Below are positions 17,451 to 26,577 of a DNA stretch of 64,000 nucleotides, in pieces (position 1 is the first letter of the stretch; every line of letters begins with the position of its first letter). The notes under the pieces were generated by a model. That model was not told the origin of the DNA. It worked only from the letters and a program-made list of their open reading frames with translations, and ran no database searches. The translations under genes and the position numbers were made by a program. Source of the DNA: WTGJ01 sp965237765 (GTDB taxonomy: Bacteria; Chloroflexota; Anaerolineae; Aggregatilineales; Phototrophicaceae); contig OZ250157.1 of NCBI GenBank assembly GCA_965237765.1, forward strand, positions 1,426,001-1,490,000, written 5' to 3'.

Positions 17451-19805
17451 ATGGCCGGTTTCGTGAGCTGGGCGCCGCTCGTCATCCTGTTTCCGCTATT
17501 GGGCTTCGTGGCCAATACCTTCGGCGGCGCGCGCTTGGGGCGGCGCTACGCGGGTTGGTTGGCGACGTTAGCGGCGGCGCTGGCCTTCGCCGTGTCGTTG
17601 TTGCTCTATGCGGCGCTGCGGGAGAACGGATTCCAGGCGCAGCTGCAGGATTTCCCGCTGTTGGGCCACTGGTTCGATATCCCGACGGCGAACCTGCGCA
17701 TCGGTTGGCAACTACGCGTCGATACGTTGAGCGTGACGATGATGCTGGTGGTTACGGGCGTCGGTTCGTTGATTCACCTCTACGCCATCGGCTATATGAC
17801 CGGCGATGGGCGTTTCGTGCGCTTTTTCGCCTATTTGAACCTCTTCCTCGTCTTCATGCTGGTGCTGGTGAGCGCCAACAACTTCCTGATGATGTTCGTC
17901 GGTTGGGAGGGGGTCGGCCTCTGCTCCTATTTGCTCATCGGCTTCTGGTGGGATAAGGGCGGCGGCGAAGGCTGGCGCAACAGCAACGCGGCGCGCAAGG
18001 CCTTCATTGTCAACCGCGTCGGCGATTTCGGCCTGCTGATGGCCATGTTCTTGCTCTTCTGGCAATTCGGCACGCTGGATTTCTACGCGCCGACGGAAGT
18101 GGCCAACGTGGCCTGGGCCAGCGGCGCCGGCCACGACGCCGAGGAAGCGACCACCGACCAGGCTGAGGAAACAGCGTCGGCCACTGGCGAGGACCATGAC
18201 GAGGACCCAGCCGCGCATATCTACACCGACAACCACCACCTGGGCATCCGCGAGCTGGGCGTTTTCGGGCAGGCAGAGGCGTTGATGCGGGGCGAGCTGC
18301 CTGTTCGGCCCATTGTCGGCTTGCGGCTGAACGCGGAGGGGTTGCTCACGCTCATCACGCTCTTCTTACTGCTCGGGGCGACGGGCAAATCGGCGCAGAT
18401 CCCGCTCTTCGTCTGGTTGCCGGATGCGATGGCCGGCCCGACGCCGGTCAGCGCCCTCATCCATGCGGCGACGATGGTTACGGCCGGCGTCTACATGATG
18501 GTGCGCGCCGATGTGCTATTCCACGCGGCGGAAGCGACTTCATTCGTGGTGGCCATCGTGGGGGCGACGACGGCGCTGGTGGCGGGTTTCATCGCACTCG
18601 GGCAATGGGATATTAAGCGTGTGCTGGCCTATTCCACGATCAGCCAGCTGGGCTTCATGGTAGCGGCGGTGGGCGTCGGCGCTTATTCGGCGGCCATGTT
18701 CCACCTGGTTACGCACGCCTTCTTCAAGGCGCTGCTCTTCCTGGGGAGCGGCTCCGTCATCCATGGCGTCGAGCATGGCCATCATCACGCGCAGGAGGGC
18801 GGCCAAGGCCGCGGGCACGATGGAGGGCACGCCGCCGATTTTGACCCGCAGGATATGCGCAATATGGGCGGGCTGGCGGCGCGCATGCCCATCACCTACA
18901 TCACCTACCTCATCGGCACCCTGGCGCTGGCGGGCGTTTTCCCGCTGGCTGGTTTTTGGTCAAAAGATGAGATCCTGGCGGATGCCTGGCGCGCGGGCAT
19001 CAACCAGGCGCAGCTCGGCGGCTATTTGACGCTCGGATTGCTCTTGGCGGCCGCGGCGATGACGGCCTTTTACATGTGGCGACAGGTCGAGCTGGTTTTC
19101 CACGGCCGCGCTCGCAGCGAAGCCGCCGCCGAGGCCCCGGAGAGCGCGCATACGATGACGGTGCCGCTCGTGTTGCTGGCCATCGCCAGCGTGTTGGGCG
19201 GGATGTTGAACGCGCCCAGCGGCGTGCTCGGCCTCGATCGCCTTTTCGGCGCGCATGGTTTCACCGATTTCTTGGAAGCGACCGTGCGTTATGCTCATGC
19301 GGACAGCTTCGTGCTCTGGCTGGCGTTGTTGGCACTGATGTTGGCGATCCTGGCCATCCTGAGCGCTCGTTCGCTCTATGGGCAAGGGCGCGGCGTTACG
19401 GAGGCGGGCGAGGATACCTTGCAAGTGGGTGGCGGCCTGACGGCGGTGATCTGGTCGGTCGCGCATCGGCGCCTGCTCTGGGATGAGGCCTACGCGCGCC
19501 TCTTCCTGCGCCCGTACCAGGCGTTGGCGCGTTTCTTCGCCACGACCATCGATTGGGATTTCTGGCACAATTACCTGCATGACGAGGTGCTGCACGCCGG
19601 CTTTAACGCGACGGCCCGCTTCCTGGCGCGGCCGGTGGACCTGGGCGTGGTGGATGGCGCGGTGAATGGCGTGGCGCGCCTGGTCCAATCGGTGAGCGCA
19701 AATTTACGGCGGACGCAGAGCGGTTACGTGCGCGCCTATGCGCTCGCGCTCTTCCTCGGCACGCTGCTTGTCGTGATCTTGATGTTGCTGCCCCTCACGA
19801 GTTAG
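17451..19805 (+). CDS. nuoL: NADH-quinone oxidoreductase subunit L, with two inserted loops
   Basis: 784 residues, longer than the common 610-660. Distal antiporter-like proton-pumping subunit. Core motifs: GWEGVGLCSYLLIGFWW (the key Glu of TM5), GKSAQIPLFVWLPDAMAGPTPVSALIHAATMV (broken helix region with Lys and His), and FFKALLFLGSGSVIH. The C-terminal part forms the lateral helix. Two extra hydrophilic loops are seen: an acidic one (about 223-260, DAEEATTDQAEETASATGEDHDED) and a His/Gly-rich one (about 438-465, HGHHHAQEGGQGRGHDGGH), the latter a possible metal-binding loop. It is followed after 39 bases by nuoM. Confidence 0.97.
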   Translation: MAGFVSWAPLVILFPLLGFVANTFGGARLGRRYAGWLATLAAALAFAVSLLLYAALRENGFQAQLQDFPLLGHWFDIPTANLRIGWQLRVDTLSVTMMLVVTGVGSLIHLYAIGYMTGDGRFVRFFAYLNLFLVFMLVLVSANNFLMMFVGWEGVGLCSYLLIGFWWDKGGGEGWRNSNAARKAFIVNRVGDFGLLMAMFLLFWQFGTLDFYAPTEVANVAWASGAGHDAEEATTDQAEETASATGEDHDEDPAAHIYTDNHHLGIRELGVFGQAEALMRGELPVRPIVGLRLNAEGLLTLITLFLLLGATGKSAQIPLFVWLPDAMAGPTPVSALIHAATMVTAGVYMMVRADVLFHAAEATSFVVAIVGATTALVAGFIALGQWDIKRVLAYSTISQLGFMVAAVGVGAYSAAMFHLVTHAFFKALLFLGSGSVIHGVEHGHHHAQEGGQGRGHDGGHAADFDPQDMRNMGGLAARMPITYITYLIGTLALAGVFPLAGFWSKDEILADAWRAGINQAQLGGYLTLGLLLAAAAMTAFYMWRQVELVFHGRARSEAAAEAPESAHTMTVPLVLLAIASVLGGMLNAPSGVLGLDRLFGAHGFTDFLEATVRYAHADSFVLWLALLALMLAILAILSARSLYGQGRGVTEAGEDTLQVGGGLTAVIWSVAHRRLLWDEAYARLFLRPYQALARFFATTIDWDFWHNYLHDEVLHAGFNATARFLARPVDLGVVDGAVNGVARLVQSVSANLRRTQSGYVRAYALALFLGTLLVVILMLLPLTS

Positions 19806-19815
19806 GGGGGATAGG

Positions 19816-19832
19816 GCGACCTGGGAGGTCGC
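19816..19832 (+). other. intercistronic hairpin between nuoL and nuoM
   Basis: GCGACCT-GGG-AGGTCGC, a perfect 7-bp stem with a 3-base loop, sitting between the nuoL stop and the nuoM start codon. There is no U-run, so it is not a terminator. It may affect mRNA stability or relative expression of L and M. Confidence 0.4.
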
Positions 19833-19844
19833 ACGGAGAATGCT

Positions 19845-21449
19845 ATGGCGCTGACAACAATACTGCTGGCGATACCGTTGCTGGGCGTGCTCGTCCTGCT
19901 GTTCTGGACGCGCGAAGCGGCGCAGAGCCAGGTGAAGTGGGTGGCTTTCGGTTTCAGCATCGCCACTTTCGTCGCCTCCCTGCTGATGTGGAATCGCTTC
20001 GATCCCACGCTCAGTGGCTACCAGATGACGCAAAGTTGGGATTGGCTGCCCCTGCTGGGCATCAAGCTGCACTGGGGCGTCGATGGCATCAGCATGTTGC
20101 TCGTCCTGCTCACCACCTTCATCATGCCGCTGGCCATCCTCTCTTCTTTCGGCAGTGGCATCTTCGCCGAGCGCGGGCGCGAACGCCTCTATTACCTATT
20201 CATGCTCTTGCTCGAATTCGCCATGCTCGGCGTTTTCGTAACGCTGGACCTCATCATCTTCTACGTCTTCTGGGAACTCACGCTGGTGCCGATGTATTTC
20301 CTGATCGGCATCTGGGGGGCGGAGCAGCGCATTTACGCCGCCGTCAAGTTCTTCCTCTATACGATGGCCGGCTCCATCATGATGCTGCTGGCGATCCTTT
20401 ATGTCGGCTTGAGCGCGGAGACCTTCGTATTGCCAGAGATATTGGCGGCGCAAGCGGATGGCCGCGTGCAGTTCATATATGATGGCATCTTCAGCACGCA
20501 GAGTTTCCTCTTCCTCGGTTTCTTCATCGCCTTCGCCATCAAAGTGCCCATCTGGCCCTTCCATAGCTGGCTGCCGGATGCGCACGTACAGGCGCCGACG
20601 GCCGGCTCCGTGATTCTGGCAGGGATCTTGCTGAAGCTGGGCACCTACGGCATCGTGCGCTTCTGCCTGCCGCTCTTCCCGCAAGCGAGCGTGGGCTGGG
20701 GGCCCTTCATCGCCGCGTTGGGGGTGATCGGCATCCTCTATGGCGCCTGGGTGAGCTACGCGCAGGACGACGTGAAGAAGCTGGTCGCGTATTCTTCGGT
20801 GAGCCATCTCGGCTTCGTCGTCGTCGGCATATTCGCTTTGAACAGCGCCGGCCTGCAGGGCGCGACCTTGCAGATGGTCAACCACGGCATCAGCACTGGC
20901 GGGCTCTTCTTGCTGGTGGGGATGCTCTATGAGCGGCGGCATACGAAGGCGATGGTTGCTTATGGCGGTATCTGGAAGGTGATGCCGGCCTTCGGGGGCA
21001 TCAGCCTCGTCATCGTGTTGAGCAGCATGGGGTTGCCGGGGTTGAACGGCTTCGTCGGCGAATTCACCATCCTACTCGGCTCGCTCGGCAGCCAATACCT
21101 CGGGTTCGCCTTCGCCTTTTTGGCGACGCTGGGCGTGATCCTGGCGGCGATCTACCTGCTGAATATGTTCCAGCACGTTTATTTGGGCGAGCTGAGCGAA
21201 GAGAACGCGAACCTTGCGCCCATGCGCTGGAACGAGATCGCCGTGCTCGTGCCCGTCGTCATCATGACGCTCTGGATCGGCCTGCAGCCGAACACGTTCT
21301 TCCGCCTGCTCGATCACAGCACCAGCCAGCTGCTGGAAGACGCGGGCTATACGGGTGATGCGCGCACAGCCGCTTCGCTGGGGGTCATACCGCTCGCGCA
21401 GGCGAGCGCGATCCCGCTCGACGAGCGCCACACGCTGTTGTTGGATTAG
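19845..21449 (+). CDS. nuoM: NADH-quinone oxidoreductase subunit M
   Basis: 534 residues, slightly longer than the typical 490-510. Antiporter-like proton-pumping subunit. IIFYVFWELTLVPMYFLIGI contains the essential TM5 Glu, AVKFFLYTMAGSIMML is the following block, and PIWPFHSWLPDAHVQAPTAG with ILLKLGTYG is the discontinuous-helix region. The family signatures are complete. An ACGGAG ribosome site precedes ATG 19845. The C-terminal tail after the last helix is hydrophilic (DARTAASLGVIPLAQ). Confidence 0.98.
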   Translation: MALTTILLAIPLLGVLVLLFWTREAAQSQVKWVAFGFSIATFVASLLMWNRFDPTLSGYQMTQSWDWLPLLGIKLHWGVDGISMLLVLLTTFIMPLAILSSFGSGIFAERGRERLYYLFMLLLEFAMLGVFVTLDLIIFYVFWELTLVPMYFLIGIWGAEQRIYAAVKFFLYTMAGSIMMLLAILYVGLSAETFVLPEILAAQADGRVQFIYDGIFSTQSFLFLGFFIAFAIKVPIWPFHSWLPDAHVQAPTAGSVILAGILLKLGTYGIVRFCLPLFPQASVGWGPFIAALGVIGILYGAWVSYAQDDVKKLVAYSSVSHLGFVVVGIFALNSAGLQGATLQMVNHGISTGGLFLLVGMLYERRHTKAMVAYGGIWKVMPAFGGISLVIVLSSMGLPGLNGFVGEFTILLGSLGSQYLGFAFAFLATLGVILAAIYLLNMFQHVYLGELSEENANLAPMRWNEIAVLVPVVIMTLWIGLQPNTFFRLLDHSTSQLLEDAGYTGDARTAASLGVIPLAQASAIPLDERHTLLLD

Positions 21450-21458
21450 GGGCAACTG

Positions 21459-23021
21459 ATGGGCGCCTTGGCGGCGGTCAACCTCGCGGACGTGAACCTG
21501 GGCGCGGCCCTGCCGGCGCTCTCGTTGGCCTTCGGCGCCTGCGCGTTGCTGTTGGTGGATCTGCTCTTGCCGGCGGCGCAAAAACGCTGGACGTCCTGGC
21601 TGGCGCTCGCGGGAATTGTCGTCGCCTTCCTGCTGACGCTCGTTCAGGGGCGGGTAGCGGAGGAGCTGGCCTTCTTCGCGCTCTATCGGGCGGATGGCTT
21701 CGGCGCGATGCTGAATCTGATCATCCTGGGCGGGGCGGCGCTCGTCATCTTGATGAGCGTCGATTACTTGCGGCGCACCGAGATGGCGGCGGGCGAATAC
21801 TACGTGCTGCTGCTCTTCTCGGTGAGCGGCATGCTCTTCCTGACGGCGGCGAACGATATCACCGTGCTCTTCGTCGGCATCGTGCTGCTCAGCATCCCGC
21901 TGCCGATTCTGGCCGCTTTCCGCTGGCCGCAGGATCCGAAATCGCAAGAGAGCGGCGTCAAATACCTCATCCTCAGCGCCTTCAGCACCGCCTTCCTCGT
22001 TTTCGGCCTCGTATTCCTCTATGGCGGCACCGGGGAAACAGGACTGGCGGCGATCTACGCCAAAGTCAGCGCGATGATGGCGGCGGATGATTCGCCGTCG
22101 CTCTTTTATGTCGCGCTGGGGACGGGCTTGACACTCGTCGGCCTGGGCTTCAAGGTGACGGTCGTGCCCTTCCATATGTACGCGCCGGATGTCTATGAAG
22201 GCGCGCCGACACCCGTAACGGCCTTCCTGAGCGTGGTGGTGAAGGCCGGCGCCTTCGCCGCGCTGTTGCGGATCCTGCGGGAGGCGGTGCCGAATCTGGC
22301 GCTGGCTGAGGGTAGCACGGCGGCCAGCTGGCAAGTCGCGCTCTGGTTGCTGGCGGCGGCGACGCTCATCCTGGGCAACACCGTGGCGATCGCCCAGCGC
22401 AACATCAAGCGTATGCTGGCGTATTCGAGCATCGCGCACGCCGGCTATATTTTGATGGCCGTAGCGGCGTTGGGCGGGGCGGGGGAAGTGCTGCGCGGCG
22501 GCGCGCGCGTCCTGCTCGCCGATGCTGCCGGCCAGGCTGCGCTCGTCTATCTGGCCGCTTATGCCTTCAGCACGCTCGGCGCTTTCGCCATCGTCATGGC
22601 CGTCGAGCGGGCGGATGGCAGCGGCCTGGAACTATCCGACTATGCCGGGCTGGCGCGCTCACGGCCGGTGCACGCGGCGCTCATGGCCGTCTTCATGCTG
22701 AGCCTCACCGGCATCCCGCTCACTAGCGGTTTCCTCGGCAAGTGGCTCGTCTTCCAGGTCGCGATCGAGGCGGGCTTGTGGCCGCTGGCGGTGATCGGCG
22801 TGTTGACGAGCGTGATCAGCGCTTATTTCTATGTGCGCGTCATCGTGCAGATGTACTTGCGCGAGGCGCCCGCGCAGCAGGATGCGGAAGCGACGCCCGG
22901 CGCCACGGCCCTGCTGGATGGCGCCGCTTATATCGGCCTGGCCGGGACGCTGATCATCGGCATTCTTCCCGCGACCCTGACGGGGCTGTTACCACCGCTC
23001 GTCGCCCTGGCCGGTTCCTAG
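21459..23021 (+). CDS. nuoN: NADH-quinone oxidoreductase subunit N
   Basis: 520 residues. Third antiporter-like subunit, adjacent to NuoK in the membrane arm. VVPFHMYAPDVYEGAPTPVT and FLSVVVKAGAFAALLRI are the diagnostic segments with the conserved Lys; NIKRMLAYSSIAHAGYILMA and LTGIPLTSGFLGKWLVF follow. Normal length for the family. It ends the nuo locus; the next gene, an EamA transporter, starts 10 bases later on the same strand and may be read from the same transcript. Confidence 0.98.
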   Translation: MGALAAVNLADVNLGAALPALSLAFGACALLLVDLLLPAAQKRWTSWLALAGIVVAFLLTLVQGRVAEELAFFALYRADGFGAMLNLIILGGAALVILMSVDYLRRTEMAAGEYYVLLLFSVSGMLFLTAANDITVLFVGIVLLSIPLPILAAFRWPQDPKSQESGVKYLILSAFSTAFLVFGLVFLYGGTGETGLAAIYAKVSAMMAADDSPSLFYVALGTGLTLVGLGFKVTVVPFHMYAPDVYEGAPTPVTAFLSVVVKAGAFAALLRILREAVPNLALAEGSTAASWQVALWLLAAATLILGNTVAIAQRNIKRMLAYSSIAHAGYILMAVAALGGAGEVLRGGARVLLADAAGQAALVYLAAYAFSTLGAFAIVMAVERADGSGLELSDYAGLARSRPVHAALMAVFMLSLTGIPLTSGFLGKWLVFQVAIEAGLWPLAVIGVLTSVISAYFYVRVIVQMYLREAPAQQDAEATPGATALLDGAAYIGLAGTLIIGILPATLTGLLPPLVALAGS

Positions 23022-23031
23022 CGGGCGCGGG

Positions 23032-24018
23032 ATGGCCACCGCCCAGAAGGCGGAGCGCCTGGAGCGGGTTTCGTGGGAAGCGCGGCGCGCGGCTCTTCAT
23101 AAGGCGCGCACGCGGGCGGGTTTCCTCTATACACTGAGCAGCGTCGTCGCTTATGGGTCGATGCCCAGTCTGGTGCGCCTCATTTACGATGCGAGCACGC
23201 TCTCGCCCTTGCAGGTCGGCTTCTGGCGTTTTGCGCTGGCGGCGCCGGTGCTCTGGCTTTTCTCGCTGCTGAGCCACCCGAATCATCGCCCCTTCAGCCC
23301 CCGAGCGCGCGCCTCGATCGCGCGCACCGTGGCCGTCGGCGCTTTCTATGGCCTCACTTCCGTCATCGCTTTCCACTCCTTGCGATACATTCCCGCTGCC
23401 GTCTTCATCCTGCTCTTCTATACCTTCCCGATCATCGTGGCTTTGCTCTCGCGCGCGCTGGGGGAGCACCTGCCGCGGATCTTCTGGTTGGCGTTGTTGC
23501 TGACACTGGGCGGCGTCGCGCTGACCGCCGTTGTGGAGCTGCGCAATGTGGAGCAAATGGGTGAGGGCGCGCTGGGCGGGGTGTTGTTGGCTTTGGGTAG
23601 CGCCTTCTTCGTCGCGCTATATTTCATCGTCAATCAGCGCATCTTGCGGGGGCAGGGCGGCGTTACGCGCGGCGTGGTTTGGATTCTTACCAGCGCAGCG
23701 GGCACGCTATTCCTGGTCGCCGTACTCAGCGGCGAAGGCATCGGCCTGGATGCGGTGCGGGGCGCCTGGGGCTTGCTTTTCCTGTTCGGCGTCATCGGCA
23801 CCAGCTTCAGCGTCTACACGCTGAATATGGGCATCCAGCGGTTGGGGGCGGCGCGCGCTTCCGTCGTGGCGACTTCGGAGCCTATCTTCACCCTGTTCTT
23901 CGCCTGGGCATTGTTGGGGGAATGGCTGCGACCGTTGCAATTCTTCGGCGGCGCCTTGATTTTGGCGAGCGTGGCGCTGCTCACCTGGCGGCAATTGCGG
24001 ACGAATGCGACGGGATGA
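23032..24018 (+). CDS. EamA-family (DMT) transporter 1
   Basis: 328 residues with ten predicted TM helices in two EamA repeats, the drug/metabolite transporter layout. The first repeat ends around AALLSRALGEHLPRIFWLALLLTLGG and the second carries LGAARASVVATSEPIFTLFFAWALLGEWL, both classic EamA blocks. The substrate cannot be predicted. The soluble N-terminus (KAERLERVSWEARRAAL) is basic, in keeping with a cytosolic location. It directly follows nuoN and precedes a run of paralogs with spacings of a few bases, so all were probably formed by tandem duplication. Confidence 0.9.
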   Translation: MATAQKAERLERVSWEARRAALHKARTRAGFLYTLSSVVAYGSMPSLVRLIYDASTLSPLQVGFWRFALAAPVLWLFSLLSHPNHRPFSPRARASIARTVAVGAFYGLTSVIAFHSLRYIPAAVFILLFYTFPIIVALLSRALGEHLPRIFWLALLLTLGGVALTAVVELRNVEQMGEGALGGVLLALGSAFFVALYFIVNQRILRGQGGVTRGVVWILTSAAGTLFLVAVLSGEGIGLDAVRGAWGLLFLFGVIGTSFSVYTLNMGIQRLGAARASVVATSEPIFTLFFAWALLGEWLRPLQFFGGALILASVALLTWRQLRTNATG

Positions 24019-24024
24019 GCCAAC

Positions 24025-25002
24025 ATGAGTGAAGCGAAGAAGACACACACGATTTCGTGGTCGGGCATCCTCTTTATGGTGGTGAGCGTCGCCGCGCTGG
24101 GGTTCATGCACAGCCTGGTACGCAAGATTTACGAAGTGACGGATTACGAGATCACCGCTTTGCAGGTCAGCATGTGGCGTTTCGTGATATCGGCGCTGGC
24201 GCTCTGGATATTCACGATGCTCGCCTTCCGAGATGCGCACCCATTCAGCGCGGAATCGCGCCGGTTGGTTGGCCGCGCAGCCGCGGTCGGTTTCTTTTAC
24301 AGCTTTTCTTCCATCGCCATGTTCAGCTCCACGCGCTTCATCCCGGTACCGGTATTCATCGTGCTGTTTTATACCTACCCGATGATCATCAGCCTGCTCT
24401 CTCGCCTTTTGGGGGAGCGCTTGCCACGGGTGTTCTGGCTTTCGTTGCTGTTGACAATGGCCGGCGTCGTGCTCACGGTGGCCACGGAACTGACCGGGAT
24501 CGATGAGATGGGCGCGGATGCGCCGCTCGGGATCCTCGCCGCGCTGGCAGCGGCCGGTTTGATCGCCTCTTATATCGTCGCCAATCAACGCATCCTGCGC
24601 GGGCAAGGCAGCGATTTGCACACGGTGGCCATCGGCGTTTCCTGGATGATCAGCAGCGGCGCGCTGACACTCATAGTGATCACTTTCCTCAGCGGCCAGG
24701 GCCTGGGCCTGGCGGTGGCGCGGGGCATATGGGCACCGCTGCTTTTGCTCGGCGTGCTGATCGGTTTTGCCATCTATGCGATGAATGTGGCTGTGCAGCG
24801 GCTGGGCGGGCCACAAGCAGGGCTGGTGGGTAACGTCGAGATCATCTTCACCATGATCTTCGCCTGGCTCTGGTTGGGGGAATGGCTGAAGCCGCTGCAG
24901 CTCCTCGGCGGCGCCTTGATCCTGGGGAGCGTGGTGATGTACGCGCGCTGGCAAGTGCGCAGCAAAGAGCACGCGAAGCAGCAGCCTGTACCACAATCTT
25001 GA
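24025..25002 (+). CDS. EamA-family (DMT) transporter 2
   Basis: 325 residues with ten TM helices in two EamA repeats. Closest in style to transporters 1 and 4 (SVAALGFMHSLVRKIYEVTDYEITALQVSMWRF; VANQRILRGQGSDLHTVAIGVSWM). The second repeat has the AxxxxVGNVEIIFTMIFAWLWLGEWLKPLQLLGG signature. It starts 6 bases after transporter 1 and ends a few bases before transporter 3. Substrate unknown. Confidence 0.9.
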   Translation: MSEAKKTHTISWSGILFMVVSVAALGFMHSLVRKIYEVTDYEITALQVSMWRFVISALALWIFTMLAFRDAHPFSAESRRLVGRAAAVGFFYSFSSIAMFSSTRFIPVPVFIVLFYTYPMIISLLSRLLGERLPRVFWLSLLLTMAGVVLTVATELTGIDEMGADAPLGILAALAAAGLIASYIVANQRILRGQGSDLHTVAIGVSWMISSGALTLIVITFLSGQGLGLAVARGIWAPLLLLGVLIGFAIYAMNVAVQRLGGPQAGLVGNVEIIFTMIFAWLWLGEWLKPLQLLGGALILGSVVMYARWQVRSKEHAKQQPVPQS

Positions 25003-25009
25003 TTCATTG

Positions 25010-25987
25010 ATGCGCCTTACGACGGATGACCGCGCGCGCGCCGGTTTTTTCTGGATGGCGGTCGCTGTACTCGGCTATAGCGTATTTCCTATTTTCGCAC
25101 GCAGCATTTATGCCGATGGGGCGTTGCGACCCAGCGATGTCGCCGCCTGGCGCTTTCTGTTGGCGACGCCGATGCTGTGGTTGATCGTGTTACTGAGCCG
25201 TTCTCGAGGTGGGCAAGCAACTGCCGGTACGCGCGCTACCGGGCAGCCGGGCCGCTGGCCGCTGATCGCCATGGGCGTCCTACATGGCTGCGCGTCGTTG
25301 CCGGCTTTTTTTGCGCTCGAGCACGTCGCCGCCGGGCTTTATAGCATCCTCTTCTATTCCTACCCGACGATGGTTGCGTTGCTCTCGCTCGCGTTGGGGG
25401 AGCGCCTGCCGCGAGTATTCTGGCTGGCGCTGTTGGGGACGACAGCGGGCGTGTTGCTAGCTCTGGCGCCGGGGCTGGAAGGCGCAGAGATGGGGCAGGG
25501 CATCGCCTTCGGGGGGCTGTTCGCTCTGTTGAACGCGTTCCTGGTGGCTTGCTATTTTCAGCTCAGCCGCCGCATCCTGCGCGATACGCCGGACGTGATG
25601 CGGGCGGTGGCCTGGAGCTTCTTGGGCTCGCTCTCGGTGTTGGCGGTGCTGGCGGCCGTCATGGGGTTGCGCATCCCTGGTTGGCGGGATTTTGCGCTGC
25701 TCCTGGGCCTGGCGTTATGCAGCACGGTGCTGGCCCTGGTGGCGCGCAATTTCGGTATCCAGCGCCTCGGCCCGCCGCGCGCCGCTCTGGTGGCGACGGC
25801 CGAACCGCTCGTCACCGTGGTGCTGGCGGCGCTCTTGCTGTCCGAATATTTGGCGGCCGCGCAATTGCTTGGCGGCGCGCTCATCCTGGGTAGCGTGGCG
25901 CTGTTCGCCTGGCGGCAATCGTGGGCTGAAGGGCGCGCGAAGGGCATTTCCGAGCGGAGAGCGCATTGGCGGGTATTTCTTAAATGA
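25010..25987 (+). CDS. EamA-family (DMT) transporter 3
   Basis: 325 residues from ATG 25010 (a TTG lies just upstream at 25007). Ten TM helices, two EamA repeats. It belongs to a different subgroup from 1 and 2 and is very close to the second half of the double-length gene downstream: they share FQLSRRILRDTPDV and LLGLALCSTVLALVA, with about 47 identical bases at 25552-25598 and 27488-27534. The stop overlaps the next gene by ATGA. The alternation of subgroups (1/2-type, 3-type, 4 like 1/2, 5 like 3) suggests duplication of a two-gene unit. Confidence 0.9.
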   Translation: MRLTTDDRARAGFFWMAVAVLGYSVFPIFARSIYADGALRPSDVAAWRFLLATPMLWLIVLLSRSRGGQATAGTRATGQPGRWPLIAMGVLHGCASLPAFFALEHVAAGLYSILFYSYPTMVALLSLALGERLPRVFWLALLGTTAGVLLALAPGLEGAEMGQGIAFGGLFALLNAFLVACYFQLSRRILRDTPDVMRAVAWSFLGSLSVLAVLAAVMGLRIPGWRDFALLLGLALCSTVLALVARNFGIQRLGPPRAALVATAEPLVTVVLAALLLSEYLAAAQLLGGALILGSVALFAWRQSWAEGRAKGISERRAHWRVFLK

Positions 25988-26577
25988 GCAAGAAAGCACA
26001 CGCGCGGTTGGGCATACTCTATATGTTGACCAGCGTCGTTGCGCTTGGGTTCATGCCCAGCCTGGTGCGGAAGATTTATGAGGCGAGCGAGCTGACGGCG
26101 TTGCAGGTCAGCGTCTGGCGCTTTGTCCTGGCGGCGCCGATGCTCTGGCTCTTCACGATGCTCAACCACCGCGAAGGCCATCCCTTCAGCCGACGTTCGC
26201 GCGCTTTGCTTGGGCGGGCGGGGACCGTCGGCATCTTCTATGGTCTCGCGGTCGTCGCCTTCTTCTCTTCATTGGAACGTATCCCAGTCCCCGTCTTCAT
26301 CCTGATCTTCTATTCCTACCCGATCATTGTGGCCGTGCTATCGCGGATATTGGGGGAGCGCTTAACGGGAATGTTCTGGCCAGCGGCCCTGTTGACGCTG
26401 GGCGGTGTGGCGCTGACGGTGGTTACGGAAGGAGAAGAGGCACTGGTCGGGGCGCTGCTGGCATTGGTGAGCGCCTATCTCATCGCCCAGTATTTCGTCG
26501 TCAATCAGCGCATCTTGCGCCGGTGGCAGGGGATAGCGATGCGAGCAACGTCGCCATCGGTGTCGCCTGGATCGTGA
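25984..26577 (+). pseudogene. EamA transporter 4, N-terminal half cut off by a frameshift
   Basis: Starts in the ATGA overlap with transporter 3. It encodes the first EamA repeat and the start of the second (to VVNQRILR), then shifts to the nonsense RWQGIAMRATSPSVSPGS and stops. The proper continuation (DSDASNVAIGVAWIVTSGAV) is present in another frame from 26523. Compared with transporter 2, the DNA between the RILR codons and the AGCGAT that follows has 5 extra bases, so the lesion lies at about 26521-26530. Repaired, it would be the N-terminal half of a double-length transporter. Confidence 0.7.

Noticed and set aside
23707..24996. Minus-strand frame of about 430 codons opposite the EamA genes
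   Set aside because: Shadow of transporter genes, rich in His/Arg/Gln with no recognisable domain.
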